From assembly GCA_013112635.1 (NCBI GenBank), contig JABFGF010000004.1, positions 400,001-464,000 of the forward strand: a DNA stretch of 64,000 nucleotides, read 5' to 3'. The notes under the pieces were generated by a model. It saw only the letters and a list, made by a program, of their open reading frames with translations. It made no database searches and was not told the DNA's origin. Positions within the stretch are counted from its first letter, which is position 1, and every line of letters begins with the position of its first letter. This stretch comes from Calditrichota bacterium (GTDB taxonomy: Bacteria > Calditrichota > Calditrichia > Calditrichales > J004). The position numbers and the translations under genes were made by a program. Of the stretch, positions 47,667-57,698 are shown one piece after another.

Positions 47667-48354
47667 TTTTTAAAAGATTATTTGGTTCTTTTCGACTAAC
47701 AATCTCTTTTAAATTGTCTCTTTCTACACCAAAAACGATTGAAAGAAAATTACTAAGCAAAAAACCTGTAACACCCCAAATAACATCCCCGTTATAATTA
47801 TAATAGTGGATATTCCAGTCATATCCATGGCGGGAAATCTTTTGGACCCTGAAGATATCATCATTTAAAAGATGTAAAAGCGGTACTTCAATAAGACGAT
47901 CAATTTCATCTATGCTTATGCTATAGTTGTAGGGATATGGATAGTATCCTACAAAAGGTGAAACAAGAAAATCCGTATTGGTAAGAAAAACATCTGTTTG
48001 GCCAAGCACATCAATATCATTGTTTTTAATCCCAACTTCCTCATCTGTTTCACGAAGAGCCGTAAAAAGTAAGTCTTTATCCGTATCATCTTTTCGGCCA
48101 CCGGGAAATGATATTTGGCCTTTGTGCGTAGCTACCTTTGTAGTGCGTTTTGTGAATAAAATATGGGCCTGATTGTCTTTGAAGAAAAGCGGGATTAATA
48201 CTGCAGCCGGGTTAGAAGGTCCTTCTTTATAAATAAATGATTTTTGCTTGCGGTTGGAAAGTACTTTTTTGATATGGTCATAAAGCTTATCAGAAGATGA
48301 ACACAATTCAGCCCAATCTTTCCGGATATTTTTTGTGTTAGCTGAATTCTTCAT
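47638..48354 (-). CDS. NUDIX hydrolase, coenzyme A pyrophosphatase type
   Basis: 238 aa. NUDIX box in the NudL/CoAse form: 'PGGRKDDTD' then 'TALRETDEEVGI', with the metal-binding glutamates present; CoAse members start the box with PGG and have TALRE. Predicted to cleave CoA or acyl-CoA to phosphopantetheine and 3',5'-ADP. Overlaps both the sigma-54 regulator gene upstream (17 bases) and ribD downstream, so it is in the same transcript. Confidence 0.9.
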   Translation of the reverse strand: MKNSANTKNIRKDWAELCSSSDKLYDHIKKVLSNRKQKSFIYKEGPSNPAAVLIPLFFKDNQAHILFTKRTTKVATHKGQISFPGGRKDDTDKDLLFTALRETDEEVGIKNNDIDVLGQTDVFLTNTDFLVSPFVGYYPYPYNYSISIDEIDRLIEVPLLHLLNDDIFRVQKISRHGYDWNIHYYNYNGDVIWGVTGFLLSNFLSIVFGVERDNLKEIVSRKEPNNLLKNASDENGQV

Positions 48355-49687
48355 CTTTTATTTCATAATCTTCTAATTTATTATAAAGCGAACGCCGGGA
48401 AATCCCAAGCATTTCGGCTGCTTTTAGCTTGTTTCCTTTTGCCATCAATAATGTTTTGATAATTGACTTACGTTCTATTTCCGGAAGAGGTGTTCCAGCC
48501 GGAAAACGAATTTCCTGCCCAGGTAAAACACCTTTTCGAACTGATTCAGGCAAATCCTTTTTATGAATAACATCTTTGGCGGATATCATCGAACGTAACA
48601 GAATATTTCGTAGCTCGCGCACGTTTCCAGGCCAGGAATATTTTTTCAGGATATCTGTTGCTTCTTCATCAATGGAATTAACTGTTTTTCCATATTCCCT
48701 GTTAAATTTTTCAAGAAAATAATTGTTGATTAATGGTATATCTTCGTTGCGTTCCCTTAAGGGTGGCAGCTCAATGTTATATACATTCAGGCGGTAATAT
48801 AAATCTTCACGGAATTTTCCTGCGGCGATCATATCTTCCATATTTTCGTTTGTTGCCGCAACAATCCGAACATTGATATCGATCTCTCGTGCGCCACCAA
48901 CCCGATCAATTTTATGGTTTTCCAAAACTCTTAATAATGAGATTTGAACCTGCTCGCTCATAGAACTGATCTCATCCAAAAATAAAGTGCCACCGTCTGC
49001 CTCTTCAAACTTCCCTTTTTTATTATCGATAGCACCGGTAAATGCACCTTTAACATGTCCAAACAGTTCTGAGCTGATCAGGTCTTTTGGGATTGCACCG
49101 GTGTTAACTGCGATAAAAGGTTCATTTTTTCGGGATGAAGCCTTGTGAATCGCCCGGGCCACCAACTCTTTCCCAGTACCGCTTTCTCCGTAAACCAAAA
49201 CTGGAACATCGATATTGGCGATTTCATTTATTTTCTTAACAACATTTTTTATAGGGCGTGATTTACCAATTATTTCGCCAAAATGTACAAACCTTTCCGG
49301 GACAGCTATTTCTTTTTCAATTGCAGGTGTTTGTAATAAACGATCAATAATTTGTTTTAATTTAACCGGATCGACAGGCTTAGGAATATAATCAATCGCA
49401 CCAAGATGAATTGCCTCTACCGCATGCTCTATTGAGCTAAAGCCGGTAATCATGATAACTTTCTGTAATGGATCGTAATCATTGATCATTTTCAACAGTT
49501 CCATGCCGTCAATATCCTGCATCTTAAAATCTGTAATTACCAAATCATAATGGTTTTTATAGATTAGCTCCATTGCAGGCTTGGCACCATCAGCCTGATC
49601 AACAGTAAATTTGTGAGCCTGAAGAAGAAGGACTAATCCTTCGCGGTGGTTTTGGTCATCATCAATAACAAGTAATCGTGGGGTCAT
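48338..49687 (-). CDS. sigma-54-dependent response regulator (NtrC family)
   Basis: 449 aa. Receiver domain 1-120 with phospho-acceptor Asp53; AAA+ domain about 140-370 with Walker A 'GESGTGKE', the sigma-54 contact loop 'GAFTGA' and 'GGTLFLDEI'; C-terminal Fis-type helix-turn-helix ('[19 protein letters not shown]'). All elements for activating sigma-54 promoters are intact. No dedicated kinase lies next to it; the kinase at 51700 is a candidate. It starts the transcript that continues into NUDIX and rib genes. Target promoters not found in the window. Confidence 0.95.
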   Translation of the reverse strand: MTPRLLVIDDDQNHREGLVLLLQAHKFTVDQADGAKPAMELIYKNHYDLVITDFKMQDIDGMELLKMINDYDPLQKVIMITGFSSIEHAVEAIHLGAIDYIPKPVDPVKLKQIIDRLLQTPAIEKEIAVPERFVHFGEIIGKSRPIKNVVKKINEIANIDVPVLVYGESGTGKELVARAIHKASSRKNEPFIAVNTGAIPKDLISSELFGHVKGAFTGAIDNKKGKFEEADGGTLFLDEISSMSEQVQISLLRVLENHKIDRVGGAREIDINVRIVAATNENMEDMIAAGKFREDLYYRLNVYNIELPPLRERNEDIPLINNYFLEKFNREYGKTVNSIDEEATDILKKYSWPGNVRELRNILLRSMISAKDVIHKKDLPESVRKGVLPGQEIRFPAGTPLPEIERKSIIKTLLMAKGNKLKAAEMLGISRRSLYNKLEDYEIKDEEFS

Positions 49688-49883
49688 ATTTCTCTAAACA
49701 AATTAAACATTTTTATTATTTCGGACTGTTTTGGTGAATCTAAAAAAAGACGGGCTAAAATTAAAATAAATCGGCACTTAAGTAATTGTTTGCGGACACA
49801 ACTGGGCCAGGTTATCAACTATTTATTTTAAAGTAAAAAATAGTTATGTTTGCCTTACTTTTTAACGAATTGAAAAATATACA

Positions 49884-51596
49884 ATGGCCATTAACCTTTC
49901 TGCAGAACAAAAAACCCGGGGGATTGGGGCAGAACAGGAAGAAGTTCTGACCTTTTACAAACGGCTTTTTAACTACAAGTTTTTATATATTTTTCCACCG
50001 GTAAAACAAAACACCATTAAACCTCTTGTTGCTATCGGCCGCGAAGAAAATCTCTCTTTTTATAATGCAAGAGATATCGATTGGTTAAATTTTTATCATA
50101 AAGTTTTAACTGTAGAAACACTAAACGGAGAGAGCTCTATTGATCAGTTTTTTGAGCACTACGAAATTGACCGGCTGTTTCCAATTCGCTTAAACGATGA
50201 GTGTTTTGGTTTTTTGGCGCTTGGTTCTCATGGCCGCCAAAGCAATCATTTAGAAAACCAAATTGCCCAGCTTATTATTCGCTATCTGGCCTCGCTTTGG
50301 CATAACCATGCTCTGCTTAATGATATAGAAGATTCTTCAAAAAAAACTGAACAACTTTTAGCAGAAATATCAACACTTCTTGAAGTAACACAAGCCATTG
50401 AATCCGGCGGAAATATCCAGAACCTGCTGGAAATGATTATGCAAAAATGCATGAATGTAATGATGGTTGAAGCTGTTTCGCTAATGCTGTTAACAAAGGA
50501 TAAAAAGGAGTTGGAATTTAGAGTAGCTTTGGGGCCAAAAGGCAAGGACGTTAAACCGTACAAGCTAAAACTTGGGCAAGGAATTGCCGGTACCGTTGCC
50601 CTTTCCGGGAAGCCGCTGCTAATCCCAAACGCATATAATGACGACCGTTTCGATCCGGCTTTTGACAGACGAAGCGGATTTAAGACTGAAAGTATATTAT
50701 GCGTTCCTCTAATTTACCATAATTCCGTTTTGGGTGTTGTTCAGGCCTTAAACCGTTTTGATGGAAAACCATTTGCTGAACATGACCTGAGTACATTCAA
50801 AATATTTTCCACACAGGCTGCATTGGCCATAGAAAACACACGGCTGCTGCATGAAGCTATAGAAAATGAAAAACTAAAAAGCCAAATTGCAATTGCTTCC
50901 GAAATTCAACATTTAATTGTCCCGGAAATACTGCCGGAAATTCCGGGATTGGAAATGAGTGGATGCTATATTCCAAGCCAGGGAGTAGGCGGTGATTTTT
51001 ATGCTGTTCAAAATGTAAACGAACATGAAACCATTTTTTGTATTGCCGATGTATCCGGAAAAAGTGTCCCGGGTGCACTGCTTGTCTCAACATTGCATGC
51101 TACTTTGCGTGCCTATTTGGAGTTTACTACAGACTTGCAGGTAATCATGAAAAAACTTAATGAGTTGATTATTAAGCTTTCTACGGCAGACCGCTTTATT
51201 ACCTTATTTATTTCAAAGTTTAACTCAAAAACTTCAAAGTTAGATTATATAAGTGCCGGACATAATCCTCAGTATTTATTGCGGGAACCTTTTAAAATAA
51301 GCAAACTATCTTCTACCGGAGTATGTGTTGGTTTAATCCCATTTGACTACAAAATAAAAAGTGTAGATTTAAAAAAGAACGATATGGTACTTCTTTATAC
51401 AGATGGTATTGTTGAAGCTAGGGACAAAAATAAAGAAATATTTGGTGAAGAACGTCTTGGAAAAGTTTTATTTGAAAACTTAAAAAGGCCATGCGATTTT
51501 ATCCAAAAACAAATAATCCGTGCCGTAGAAACTTTTAGCCCGGATGCCCACCAACAGGACGACTTAACACTTCTTGTAATACGCAAAACTGACTAA
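49884..51596 (+). CDS. GAF domain plus SpoIIE-type PP2C phosphatase
   Basis: 570 aa, soluble. An N-terminal region of about 150 residues of unclear fold, a coiled segment, GAF domain about 170-325 ('SVLGVVQALNRFDGKPF' region), then a PPM/SpoIIE phosphatase (about 345-568) with 'GVGGDFYAV' and 'IADVSGKSVPGALLVS', and the metal aspartates in 'LLYTDGIVEARD' and 'DDLTLLVIR'. RsbU-like proteins of this design dephosphorylate anti-sigma-factor antagonists; no antagonist gene is nearby. The gene is divergent from the NtrC regulator and co-directional with the histidine kinase. Confidence 0.93.
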   Translation: MAINLSAEQKTRGIGAEQEEVLTFYKRLFNYKFLYIFPPVKQNTIKPLVAIGREENLSFYNARDIDWLNFYHKVLTVETLNGESSIDQFFEHYEIDRLFPIRLNDECFGFLALGSHGRQSNHLENQIAQLIIRYLASLWHNHALLNDIEDSSKKTEQLLAEISTLLEVTQAIESGGNIQNLLEMIMQKCMNVMMVEAVSLMLLTKDKKELEFRVALGPKGKDVKPYKLKLGQGIAGTVALSGKPLLIPNAYNDDRFDPAFDRRSGFKTESILCVPLIYHNSVLGVVQALNRFDGKPFAEHDLSTFKIFSTQAALAIENTRLLHEAIENEKLKSQIAIASEIQHLIVPEILPEIPGLEMSGCYIPSQGVGGDFYAVQNVNEHETIFCIADVSGKSVPGALLVSTLHATLRAYLEFTTDLQVIMKKLNELIIKLSTADRFITLFISKFNSKTSKLDYISAGHNPQYLLREPFKISKLSSTGVCVGLIPFDYKIKSVDLKKNDMVLLYTDGIVEARDKNKEIFGEERLGKVLFENLKRPCDFIQKQIIRAVETFSPDAHQQDDLTLLVIRKTD

Positions 51597-51699
51597 CTTT
51601 AAACCTTCTCAAAAACAGGAATCCTATAAGCCATTGATTTATAAAGAATTGTACTAAACGGGCGACAATAAATTTTGTATGTCTTAAACTGTTTATATT

Positions 51700-53631
51700 A
51701 TGCCTTTAAACAACAATACATTAACGAATAAAAAAAGTAGCCTCTCACTCTTTTTTAAACGTTTTCTTGCAATCTTTACCCCTTTGTTTATCATCGTATT
51801 TATGATTCTCGCCAGTATTTATTATTCATTGGTAAAATCATTAATAGATGAAATCTACGATCAGGAATTTTTGGCTGTTTCTCTTCAAAAAAAACAAATT
51901 AAGATGGAAACCTCATCGCTCATATCGCATATTCATTTTCTTTCGCAAGAACAACATTTGGGTCTTTTAATAAAAGATGGGCAGATAAATTCACAAATTA
52001 GAAAAGAAATAACTAACAGGTTTTTAAATTTCTCACAAACCAGCACTTTTTATGATCAAATTCGCTTTATTCAAAACAGTGGAAGAGAAATAATTCGAAT
52101 AGATTTTAAAAATGGCCGGTCTGAAGTTGTCGATGATAATAGTTTACAAAATAAAAAATCCAGATATTATTTTAAAGCAGTATCCGGTTTACAAAAAAAC
52201 CAAATATTTGTATCTCAATTAGATCTGAAAATAGAGAACGGCAAAGTTGAACGGCCATATAAACCAATGGTCCGCTTAGGAATGCCGGTTTTTGGAGATG
52301 AAAACCAGCGGATTGGAATGGTTGTAGTTAATTATCTTGCAAACCGCTTTTTAACTGTACTTACTGAAACAAGCCAGATTAACCCCGGTGAGATCATGCT
52401 GCTTAACGGAAAATCTTACTGGCTAAAAAGCAAAAACCCTGATGACGAATGGGGGTTTATGTTTGAAGATAAAAAAAACAGAACATTCGCAAATAAATTC
52501 CCAAATGAATGGAAGGAGATTTCTGAGAAACAGGAAGATCAATTTGAAACAGATAATGGCCTTTTTACATTTTACACCATAAATCCCTTTTTTCTGAAAA
52601 ATGAAAAACAGCTTGTCCAAATTATGAACCCCGGTGACAAATACTGGAAAATTCTATCCCATGTTCCAATGAATTATATCCGGTCAGAAAAAATATCTTT
52701 GCTATATTCATTTTTGCCTGTATTTTTTTTGTTAGTCTTTTTACTCATTTTAGGAACCCTGATAATCACCAACATTTCTATCCAAAAATCCAAAAAAGAC
52801 TGGGAACTGGAAACAGCAAATCAACAGCTTGAGAACAAAGTTTCTGAAAGAACAAAACAGCTTTCAGAGATAAACAAAGACCTGGCAAAAGAAATAGTTA
52901 AACATAAAAAAACAGAAAAGAAATTACAGAAAAAGACAAATGAGCTGGAACGGTCTAATAAAGAATTGGAAGAGTTTGCCTATATTGCCTCGCATGACCT
53001 TCAGGAGCCTTTAAGAAAAATAAGCAGCTTTTCAAAGCTATTAGAAAAACGAAGTATTGAAAGCCTTGATGAAGAAGGCCAAAAATACTTAGAATTTATT
53101 ACCAGCTCTGTTGCACGCATGAGAACGCTTATTAGTGAACTGCTAAAATATTCAAAGGTTAGCAGCTCGAAAATTAATTTTGATTCTGTTGATCTAAATG
53201 ATGTAATAAAGGCTGTTTTAGATGACCTTGGCATGGTTATTAAAGAGTCAAATACACAAATCAACTTTAATAATTTACCGGAAATAAAAGCCGACAAGAC
53301 ACAAATGATCCAATTAATGGGAAATCTGGTTAGTAATGCAATTAAATATTATGAACCCGGACGAAATGGCGGGCCAAAAATTAGTATAAATGCTAAGGAG
53401 GAGCCAAACCAATGGCTTGTTTCAGTTCAGGATAATGGCATTGGAATTGACCAATCTCATTATGAAAAAATATTTGTTATTTTCCAACGTCTGCATGGCA
53501 GAAATGATTTTTCCGGGACAGGGATTGGGCTTGGAGTTTGCAAAAAAATTGTTGAGCGTCATGGAGGTAAAATCTGGGTGGATTCAGAAAAAGATAAAGG
53601 CTCTACTTTTTACTTTACCATAAAAAATTAA
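51700..53631 (+). CDS. sensor histidine kinase with dCache-like periplasmic sensor
   Basis: 643 aa. Helix 1 about 20-42; periplasmic sensor about 45-330; helix 2 about 334-358; coiled coil about 365-425; HisKA with phospho-acceptor His432 ('AYIASHDLQEPLRKI'); HATPase (about 510-640; 'NLVSNAIKYYE', 'DNGIGIDQSHYE', 'GTGIGLGVCKKIVE'). No receiver domain. The sensor shares specific landmarks with the chemoreceptor at 16380: 'GREIIRID' (128-135) against 'GREIVRVD', and 'EWGFMF' (250-255), so both may read the same signal. Tail-to-tail with the REC-PATAN gene, a possible phosphorylation partner. Confidence 0.94.
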   Translation: MPLNNNTLTNKKSSLSLFFKRFLAIFTPLFIIVFMILASIYYSLVKSLIDEIYDQEFLAVSLQKKQIKMETSSLISHIHFLSQEQHLGLLIKDGQINSQIRKEITNRFLNFSQTSTFYDQIRFIQNSGREIIRIDFKNGRSEVVDDNSLQNKKSRYYFKAVSGLQKNQIFVSQLDLKIENGKVERPYKPMVRLGMPVFGDENQRIGMVVVNYLANRFLTVLTETSQINPGEIMLLNGKSYWLKSKNPDDEWGFMFEDKKNRTFANKFPNEWKEISEKQEDQFETDNGLFTFYTINPFFLKNEKQLVQIMNPGDKYWKILSHVPMNYIRSEKISLLYSFLPVFFLLVFLLILGTLIITNISIQKSKKDWELETANQQLENKVSERTKQLSEINKDLAKEIVKHKKTEKKLQKKTNELERSNKELEEFAYIASHDLQEPLRKISSFSKLLEKRSIESLDEEGQKYLEFITSSVARMRTLISELLKYSKVSSSKINFDSVDLNDVIKAVLDDLGMVIKESNTQINFNNLPEIKADKTQMIQLMGNLVSNAIKYYEPGRNGGPKISINAKEEPNQWLVSVQDNGIGIDQSHYEKIFVIFQRLHGRNDFSGTGIGLGVCKKIVERHGGKIWVDSEKDKGSTFYFTIKN

Positions 53632-53638
53632 AACCTTC

Positions 53639-55081
53639 TCATTTGTCAAGCGCTTCGTAAAAAATCTTGTCTATTCCAACATTTAAAACTTTTAGCCGAT
53701 CTATAAACAATTCAACATCCTCGCCGTTAATCAACTTGCCAAACCTTGGGGCAATAACCAGCGGCTTTGGTTCCAGCCATTTTACATTTTCCAAAACTTT
53801 TAAAAGTGCAGAATTTGATGAAATATTTTTTTGATGATAAGAGCGCATTCCTTCCCAATCTTTTTCTTTTGCATAAAGATCGTTGGTCTTTTCTGTAGTT
53901 GGTTTAGAATCAGAGCTAAACAAACTTCCGCTGAAAAGAACCCTGCTTTCAATATCATAGGTCATAAAAGAACTGGCTGAGCCACAAAAAGGTGTTTCAA
54001 TAAATTGTAAGTTATGGCCTGAAGCAAGGGTAATAGAAGGTGTTTTTTCAATATCTACTTTTTTCACACTCCTTGGGTGGATTTCATAATGCTTTATGTA
54101 ATCCCAGTTTTTTGTACTGGTCATACAAATCACACGCTCATTTGCCTGCCGTAACATCCTGCTGTTTAAACTGGCTTCCGGGCTCGAATCCAATGGAATA
54201 TAAATATTTATTTTGGAAGCACCCCCAAGAGCCTGGTCGATTTTTTCTGAAATCGCATTAAAATATAATGGAGATCCCGGATCAAATAGAGCACATATTT
54301 TTTTGGAATCATTTTTAAAAACACGCAGATAGACATTTTGATGAACTGCTTCTTTTTCATCTATATGACCTACCCACCAAACATTTTCCATTAACTTTCC
54401 GGCAAACTTTAGGTCTGTTTTTTCAATATTTAGTTGTGGATCAACTTTAATTTTAATATCCAAAGGCCGGACAACAAAAGTTCCCTGGGTCCATTTTCGC
54501 ATGGCATCAAGGGCAGCCTCATCTTTTAAAGAGTTATAAGAAACCGAAACAATATCACCATGATCCAGATTTACAGTACCAACCTGTCCTTCTCTTTGAA
54601 GAATCAGTTCTCCACTAATTTTCTCCCGCAGGCAAAGTTCTATAATTTCTTCAACGGGAACATCTTCAATACGTCCTTTATGCTGGCTGGCCTGCTCGCG
54701 CGATTGGGCAACCCGCCTGAACATAGTTTCAATTTTAATCAAAACTTCATCCACATTAAAAGGCTTCATTAAAAAATCGTCGCCACCAACATTAAGCCCT
54801 TCTAGCATCTTCTCTTTTTTTGCTGTCAAAAATATAAACGGTACAGATTTGGTTACAGGATTTTCGCGGACTCTTTTACATAAATCGATACCATTTAAGT
54901 TTGGCATACTGATATCAGAAATAATCAAATCCGGTACAAAACTTTGCAGCTTATCCATGGCAATAGCACCATCTTGCGCTACAACTGCTTCATAATCTCC
55001 TGTTAGTTCCAAAATACGCTGTAAAGCCATCAGGATAGGTTCTTCATCTTCTACAATAAGTACAGTCTTTTTGGAATGCAT
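53639..55081 (-). CDS. REC - PATAN (DUF4388) - degenerate ODP/metallo-beta-lactamase-like protein
   Basis: 480 aa. Receiver domain 1-125, phospho-acceptor Asp56 and conserved Lys106; PATAN-type domain (about 138-230; 'VEEIIELCLREKISGELIL', 'GTVNLDHGDIVSV'); then about 250 residues resembling the di-iron ODP/metallo-beta-lactamase fold ('LYFNAISEKIDQAL', 'SGHNLQFIETPF', 'MTYDIESRVLFSGSLFSS'). The metal ligands of that fold appear lost: the HxExDH-like loop reads 'IPLDSSPEASLN', the later histidine is in 'TPFCGSASS', and the aspartate of 'LFSxDLF' is serine. It is probably a binding or dimerising module and not an enzyme. Neighbouring kinase is convergent (7-bp gap). Confidence 0.82.
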   Translation of the reverse strand: MHSKKTVLIVEDEEPILMALQRILELTGDYEAVVAQDGAIAMDKLQSFVPDLIISDISMPNLNGIDLCKRVRENPVTKSVPFIFLTAKKEKMLEGLNVGGDDFLMKPFNVDEVLIKIETMFRRVAQSREQASQHKGRIEDVPVEEIIELCLREKISGELILQREGQVGTVNLDHGDIVSVSYNSLKDEAALDAMRKWTQGTFVVRPLDIKIKVDPQLNIEKTDLKFAGKLMENVWWVGHIDEKEAVHQNVYLRVFKNDSKKICALFDPGSPLYFNAISEKIDQALGGASKINIYIPLDSSPEASLNSRMLRQANERVICMTSTKNWDYIKHYEIHPRSVKKVDIEKTPSITLASGHNLQFIETPFCGSASSFMTYDIESRVLFSGSLFSSDSKPTTEKTNDLYAKEKDWEGMRSYHQKNISSNSALLKVLENVKWLEPKPLVIAPRFGKLINGEDVELFIDRLKVLNVGIDKIFYEALDK

Positions 55082-55243
55082 TTTCTCCTCGTTTATACCT
55101 TTGCCGGATGTACTGCTTTCGGATTAGAATACTATTTTTATTAGTAATTTTTATAAAAGAATTTTAAATTTATTTTTAAATATTTGTAATTAAGACGATT
55201 AATTCTGCGTTATAAACACTGATCAGAAATTAAAGGTAAAATA

Positions 55244-55681
55244 ATGAGTGACTTTTTAGACAAGCTGAAAAAAAGTGCCGAAGGCAGCTATTCAACAGTT
55301 CGTAACAATGCTATTAATTTAAAAGACATTGCCGGTGACTATGGAAAAATCGCTAAATTAAAGTTTGAGCTGCACCAGTTAAAATCTGCCCGTGAAAAAA
55401 AAATGGCTTTGCTTGGAGAAACAGTTTTTCCTTATTTGCTTGAAAACAATACAAAAGCTTTAAAAACCCACGATACATTGCAAATGCTGCTTGATGAAAT
55501 TAAAAATACGGACAATCAGATTGAACTTGTTCAACATGCTATTTCTGATATTTCAAAAAGGGAAAAAGCACCCAAACCACAAGATCATAAAAAAATGCAT
55601 GCCGAAATTGAGTTGCTGGAACAACAAATTGAAACTCAACTAGAAGAGCTTCATGCAGTAAAAAAAGCCTTAGAAAAATAA
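55244..55681 (+). CDS. small coiled-coil protein of unknown function
   Basis: 145 aa, soluble, almost entirely helical with heptad-like spacing (about 35-75 and 110-145). No catalytic motif. It begins with 'MSDFLDKLKKSAEGSYSTV'; the chain is rich in Lys and Glu. AGGTAAAAT precedes the ATG. Co-directional with the next two genes. Possibly a membrane-adjacent or structural adaptor; no family recognised. Confidence 0.75.
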   Translation: MSDFLDKLKKSAEGSYSTVRNNAINLKDIAGDYGKIAKLKFELHQLKSAREKKMALLGETVFPYLLENNTKALKTHDTLQMLLDEIKNTDNQIELVQHAISDISKREKAPKPQDHKKMHAEIELLEQQIETQLEELHAVKKALEK

Positions 55682-55812
55682 AATATCCAACCATTATCAT
55701 TCGAAGTAGTTGAGTAAAGCGGTTTTTCATTTAAACTACATTACTTAACACCTTGATTTTAAATATCCTTATGTATATTTTCCAATGATCTAACTACATG
55801 ATGGAGGCTCTA

Positions 55813-56466
55813 ATGCATCACAACCAATTTGATGCTTCTGCTTTAAATGGTGAAAGCCGATTAAAAAGAAACTTTCTTGGGTTTCTTAAAAAGAAAAAAG
55901 TTAATGTAAGGCCCGGTGCTTTAACACCCGATGAACTACGCGCAGTAGTTAAAGAAATCGGAAACAATAAAAAAGTAAATATTATTCGCGTTGAATACGA
56001 CGGGACACCGGAAGACAAACCTGTTTCTGTAAAAATTGTTGACATCCGTGATGACTATTTTACTGGAAAGATTGTTAACCTTGAGCGCAGCATAAAACAA
56101 GAAATGGATGAAAAACTTGTTTTTGTAAAAGGCGGTGGCGGCACTATCGATTTTTATTTTAATGATGGCGACATTAGAAGCGTGGAGCAGGATATTGATG
56201 AAAGTATCCTTGAGCCTAAAAATCCGGTTGAACTTCTTGAAATTCTGGATGCGCTTGATTTGGACGAAGCAATTCTGCTTAGTTTTTACGACAGGGACAA
56301 AGGTGGCGTGATGAACGGTTCCGGTAAACTTGTAGCCAAAGATATTGAAAACAAGACTTTTCAGGTTGAGTTGAACCTGATCAATGATATTGAACTGGAT
56401 GTACCAAAAACAATAGATCTTGATCTTGAAAAAGACACAGTTTTAGATTTAGAAGTTGTAATCTAA
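55813..56466 (+). CDS. conserved-looking protein of unknown function
   Basis: 217 aa from the ATG at 55813, chosen because GGAGG ends seven bases before it; a longer frame starts at 55798. Mixed alpha-beta with an acidic C-terminal half. A central repeat-like portion ('VNIIRVEYDGTPEDKPVSVK' region, then 'FVKGGGGTIDFYFNDGD') suggests a beta barrel. A clear terminator follows. No family recognised; no membrane segment or signal peptide. Confidence 0.75.
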   Translation: MHHNQFDASALNGESRLKRNFLGFLKKKKVNVRPGALTPDELRAVVKEIGNNKKVNIIRVEYDGTPEDKPVSVKIVDIRDDYFTGKIVNLERSIKQEMDEKLVFVKGGGGTIDFYFNDGDIRSVEQDIDESILEPKNPVELLEILDALDLDEAILLSFYDRDKGGVMNGSGKLVAKDIENKTFQVELNLINDIELDVPKTIDLDLEKDTVLDLEVVI

Positions 56467-56489
56467 ATAATTTATCTTTTTAAATATTC

Positions 56490-56525
56490 AATGCCTGGTG
56501 AAGTTTTTCGCCGGGCATTTTTTGT
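56490..56525 (+). terminator. rho-independent terminator
   Basis: A 13-bp imperfect stem (56490-56502 with 56507-56519) ends in a T-rich run, 23 bases after the stop of the unknown 217-aa gene. Confidence 0.85.
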
Positions 56526-56635
56526 TTTAAGGGAAAAAATTTATTTGTCACTTTCCAAAACAAGAATAATCCAATCAATAAAAATGTTAACCAAAACAAA
56601 TTATTAAATTAAAAAGATCCCGTAAGGAGAAAAAA

Positions 56636-57676
56636 ATGCCAGGCAAGCAAGAAATAATTGATCAATTAAAAGAAGTAAATTACCCCGGTTTCAGCAGAGA
56701 CATCGTTTCTTTTGGTGTAGTTAATGATGTAGTTGTTGAAGACAGCAAAATCTCAGTAATAATAAATTTAAAAAGCCAGGATCCCAAAATTGCCGATAAG
56801 GTAAAGCAGGATGTAGAGAGCCATTTAAAAAAGAAAAATGCCTCAGTAGAAGTTGAAGCAAAAGTTTCCCTTCAGCAAGCTGCCCCTGCACCGGGTGGCG
56901 CACCTCAAATGTCGCTGCTAAAAGATGTAAAACATAAAGTGGCTGTTGCAAGCGGCAAAGGTGGTGTAGGAAAATCCACAGTAGCTGTAAACCTGGCCGT
57001 AGCCCTTGCCAAACAAGGTTTAAAAGTTGGTTTGCTCGATGCAGATATTTATGGACCTAGTATTCCTCTTATGCTTGGCGTTGATGAACAACCTAAATTT
57101 GATGGTCAAAAACTTATCCCGATTGAAAAGTATGGCGTTAAGCTTATGTCACTTGGTTTTCTTGTTGATAGCAATGATCCGGTTATCTGGCGCGGTGCTT
57201 TGGTAACCAGGGCTTTGCAACAATTAATGACAGATGTTGATTGGGGTGATTTGGATATTATGCTTTTTGATATGCCTCCTGGTACGGGTGATGCCCAACT
57301 AACTCTTTCTCAAAGTGTTGCTTTGGACGGTGCAATAATTGTATCAACCCCTCAGGATGTTGCATTGGCTGATGCGGTAAAAGGCGTGCAAATGTTCCGT
57401 AAAGTAAATGTGCCTATTCTTGGTGTAATTGAAAACATGAGTTATTTTGTTTGCGCCCATTGCGGCGGTCGTCATGAAATATTTGACCATGGTGGTGTTG
57501 AGCGAGAGTGCAAGCGTATTGGCGCTGATTTACTTGGCGAAATTCCACTTGATTCTGAAATCCGTATTGGTGGAGACAAAGGCACACCGGTTGTTTCTGA
57601 TGAAGCAAATAAACCACAGGCCATAGCTTTTATGGAAGTGGCAAAAAAAGTATCTGAAAAATTGAACAGTAAATAA
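56636..57676 (+). CDS. apbC: Mrp/NBP35-family P-loop ATPase, iron-sulfur cluster carrier
   Basis: 346 aa. N-terminal MIP18/DUF59 domain (1-80), then the ParA-like ATPase: 'ASGKGGVGKST' (deviant Walker A, about 105-115), 'FDMPPGTGDAQLT', 'VSTPQDVALADA'. The Cys pair 'CAHCGG' near residue 275 is that used for bridging [4Fe-4S] binding. Predicted to load Fe-S clusters onto target proteins. AAGGAG precedes the start. The gene has its own transcription unit. Confidence 0.95.
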   Translation: MPGKQEIIDQLKEVNYPGFSRDIVSFGVVNDVVVEDSKISVIINLKSQDPKIADKVKQDVESHLKKKNASVEVEAKVSLQQAAPAPGGAPQMSLLKDVKHKVAVASGKGGVGKSTVAVNLAVALAKQGLKVGLLDADIYGPSIPLMLGVDEQPKFDGQKLIPIEKYGVKLMSLGFLVDSNDPVIWRGALVTRALQQLMTDVDWGDLDIMLFDMPPGTGDAQLTLSQSVALDGAIIVSTPQDVALADAVKGVQMFRKVNVPILGVIENMSYFVCAHCGGRHEIFDHGGVERECKRIGADLLGEIPLDSEIRIGGDKGTPVVSDEANKPQAIAFMEVAKKVSEKLNSK

Positions 57677-57698
57677 TTTTCAAACCGCCTAAAATAGC

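Noticed and set aside
46543-47700. FMN riboswitch before ribD or ribE
   Set aside because: No leader of sufficient length: ribD overlaps the NUDIX gene and the ribD-ribE gap is 41 bases.
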